Below the pieces are notes generated by a model. That model had not been told where the DNA came from and did no database searches. It saw only the letters and a list, made by a program, of their open reading frames with translations. From Acidobacteriota bacterium (lineage in GTDB: Bacteria > Acidobacteriota > Vicinamibacteria > Vicinamibacterales > UBA8438): a DNA stretch of 6,187 bases. The stretch spans positions 1-6,187 of the forward strand of contig DTWD01000211.1 of assembly GCA_012963185.1 (NCBI GenBank), given 5' to 3'. Numbering within the stretch: position 1 is the stretch's first letter; each line of letters opens with the position of its first letter. Positions 5,383 through 6,187 of the stretch are shown in pieces. A program made the position numbers and the translations under genes.

Positions 5383-6187
5383 AATCCACTGCAAGGTCAT
5401 TACTGTTTGTAATCCTGCTCGCGCCGGCTATCCATGCACAGTCGCGCCCGCAGGTCCTCTATGTCACGCAATCAGCAGGATTTGCACATCCGGTTCTTCC
5501 CCTAACAGAAGAAATACTTCCTGCTATCGGACGTCAGCATGACGCATTCGATATCGACATCACGAGAGATGCCTCCATCCTGACGACCGACATACTCAAG
5601 CGATACGACGCGGTCGTGTTTTATACGACCGGGGAACTTCCGATGAACGCGGACCAACGAACTACCTTTCTGCAATTCATCCGCAACGGTGGTGGCTTCG
5701 TCGGTATTCATAGTGCGACCGATACGTTTTACGACTGGCCGGAATACGGAGAACTTATCGGCGGTTATTTCGACAATCATCCATGGCGTGAAGAGGTGTC
5801 AGTTCGCGTCGAAGACAACACACACCCCGCAACGAGACATCTTGCCGAACGTTTTCAGATCAATGACGAAATTTATCAGTTCAAAAAATGGTCTCGTGAT
5901 CGTGTCAACGTCCTCATGAGCCTCGACACACAGTCGGTCGACACGACAAAAGACAGCGTCCATCGCAATGACAATGACTTCGCTCTGACGTGGTCGCACT
6001 CGTATGGTGAGGGGCGCGTGTTCTATACCGCGCTCGGGCATGAAGAAACAGTGTGGCAGGATGACCGTTTTCAGCGCCTGATCGTCAACGGCATCGTTTG
6101 GGCAATCGGTGACGTCAGCAATATTACCGACACAGAGTGGAAACCACTCTTGGATGAGCAGGTGGTGAGTAACTGGCGTGGTTACCA
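5379..6187 (+). CDS. Sec-exported ThuA-domain protein, probably ThuA-DUF1080 (partial, 3' end outside window)
   Basis: An open frame of 269 complete codons running off the window. Residues 1-20 (MKSTARSLLFVILLAPAIHA) are a clear Sec signal peptide, with likely cleavage after AHA or nearby. The ThuA-like domain (trehalose-utilisation type, class I glutamine-amidotransferase-like fold) spans about 25-245, with YDAVVFYTTGELP (76-88), GGGFVGIHSATDTFYDW (104-120), FDNHPW (131-136), DEIYQF (163-168) and WSHSYGEGRVFYTALGHEE (205-223). From about 252 the sequence WKPLLDEQVVSNWRGY resembles the usual opening of DUF1080 (PF06439, 3-keto-disaccharide hydrolase), so a second catalytic domain probably continues past the edge. 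ThuA proteins are linked in rhizobia to trehalose use through keto-sugar chemistry; DUF1080 enzymes hydrolyse 3-keto-glycosides. It has a strong ribosome binding site and overlaps the preceding gene by four bases. ThuA is near certain; DUF1080 rests on about 16 residues. Confidence 0.87.
   Translation, partial: MKSTARSLLFVILLAPAIHAQSRPQVLYVTQSAGFAHPVLPLTEEILPAIGRQHDAFDIDITRDASILTTDILKRYDAVVFYTTGELPMNADQRTTFLQFIRNGGGFVGIHSATDTFYDWPEYGELIGGYFDNHPWREEVSVRVEDNTHPATRHLAERFQINDEIYQFKKWSRDRVNVLMSLDTQSVDTTKDSVHRNDNDFALTWSHSYGEGRVFYTALGHEETVWQDDRFQRLIVNGIVWAIGDVSNITDTEWKPLLDEQVVSNWRGY
6134..6150. repeat. Perfect 7-bp inverted repeat inside the ThuA-protein gene
   Basis: AGAGTGG (6134-6140), AAA loop, CCACTCT (6144-6150). 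The stem could extend by two more pairs past one mismatch (6131-6132 with 6152-6153). It falls in codons at the start of the putative second domain. No T run follows, so it is not a terminator; most likely incidental. Confidence 0.4.

Noticed and set aside
5502..5780. 92-codon minus-strand open frame within the ThuA gene
   Set aside because: It is antisense to conserved ThuA motifs and has no domain signature, so it is a shadow frame.
1..6187. Mobile element, CRISPR array, tRNA or phage-type system
   Set aside because: I found no spaced direct repeats, terminal inverted repeats, transposase or integrase motifs, or tRNA-like cloverleaf in the short gaps between genes.

Overview
The window reads as chromosomal DNA of a Gram-negative-type heterotroph that handles unusual sugars. 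Two of the six genes carry twin-arginine (Tat) type leaders on sugar-isomerase-fold proteins, and a third carries a Sec signal in front of a ThuA domain. This combination is common in Planctomycetota, Acidobacteriota, Verrucomicrobiota, Gemmatimonadota and related uncultured marine or soil lineages. I cannot fix the phylum from sequence alone. Coding density is high. I see no rRNA, tRNA, CRISPR array, transposase or integrase.

Left half, minus strand (1-2319): a two-gene unit read right to left. The first gene (388-2319) is a two-domain protein. It has an N-terminal GHMP-superfamily sugar-1-kinase with galactokinase-like active-site residues, followed by a C-terminal GalU-type UTP:sugar-1-phosphate uridylyltransferase. 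It is predicted to take a free sugar to its UDP-activated form in one polypeptide. The second gene (1-310, cut by the window edge) is a cytoplasmic TIM-barrel sugar phosphate isomerase/epimerase with a good ribosome binding site.

Right half, plus strand (2419-6187): four genes diverge from the left unit across a gap of about 100 bp. In order they are a Tat-leader hydroxypyruvate-isomerase-like TIM barrel (2419-3288), a cytoplasmic NADPH-dependent MDR oxidoreductase of the leukotriene B4 dehydrogenase / CurA type (3314-4345), a second Tat-leader TIM-barrel isomerase/epimerase (4501-5382), and a Sec-exported ThuA-domain protein (5379 to the window end). The last of these is translationally coupled to the gene before it. 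Its final visible residues look like the start of a DUF1080 (3-keto-disaccharide hydrolase) domain.

The most coherent reading is an accessory carbohydrate locus. Exported TIM-barrel and ThuA/DUF1080 proteins would act on a glycoside or keto-sugar outside the cytoplasm, while cytoplasmic enzymes isomerise, reduce or nucleotide-activate what comes in. The families are well supported by motifs. The substrate and the link between the two halves are inference. A 10-bp word shared by the two minus-strand intergenic gaps is a possible operator.
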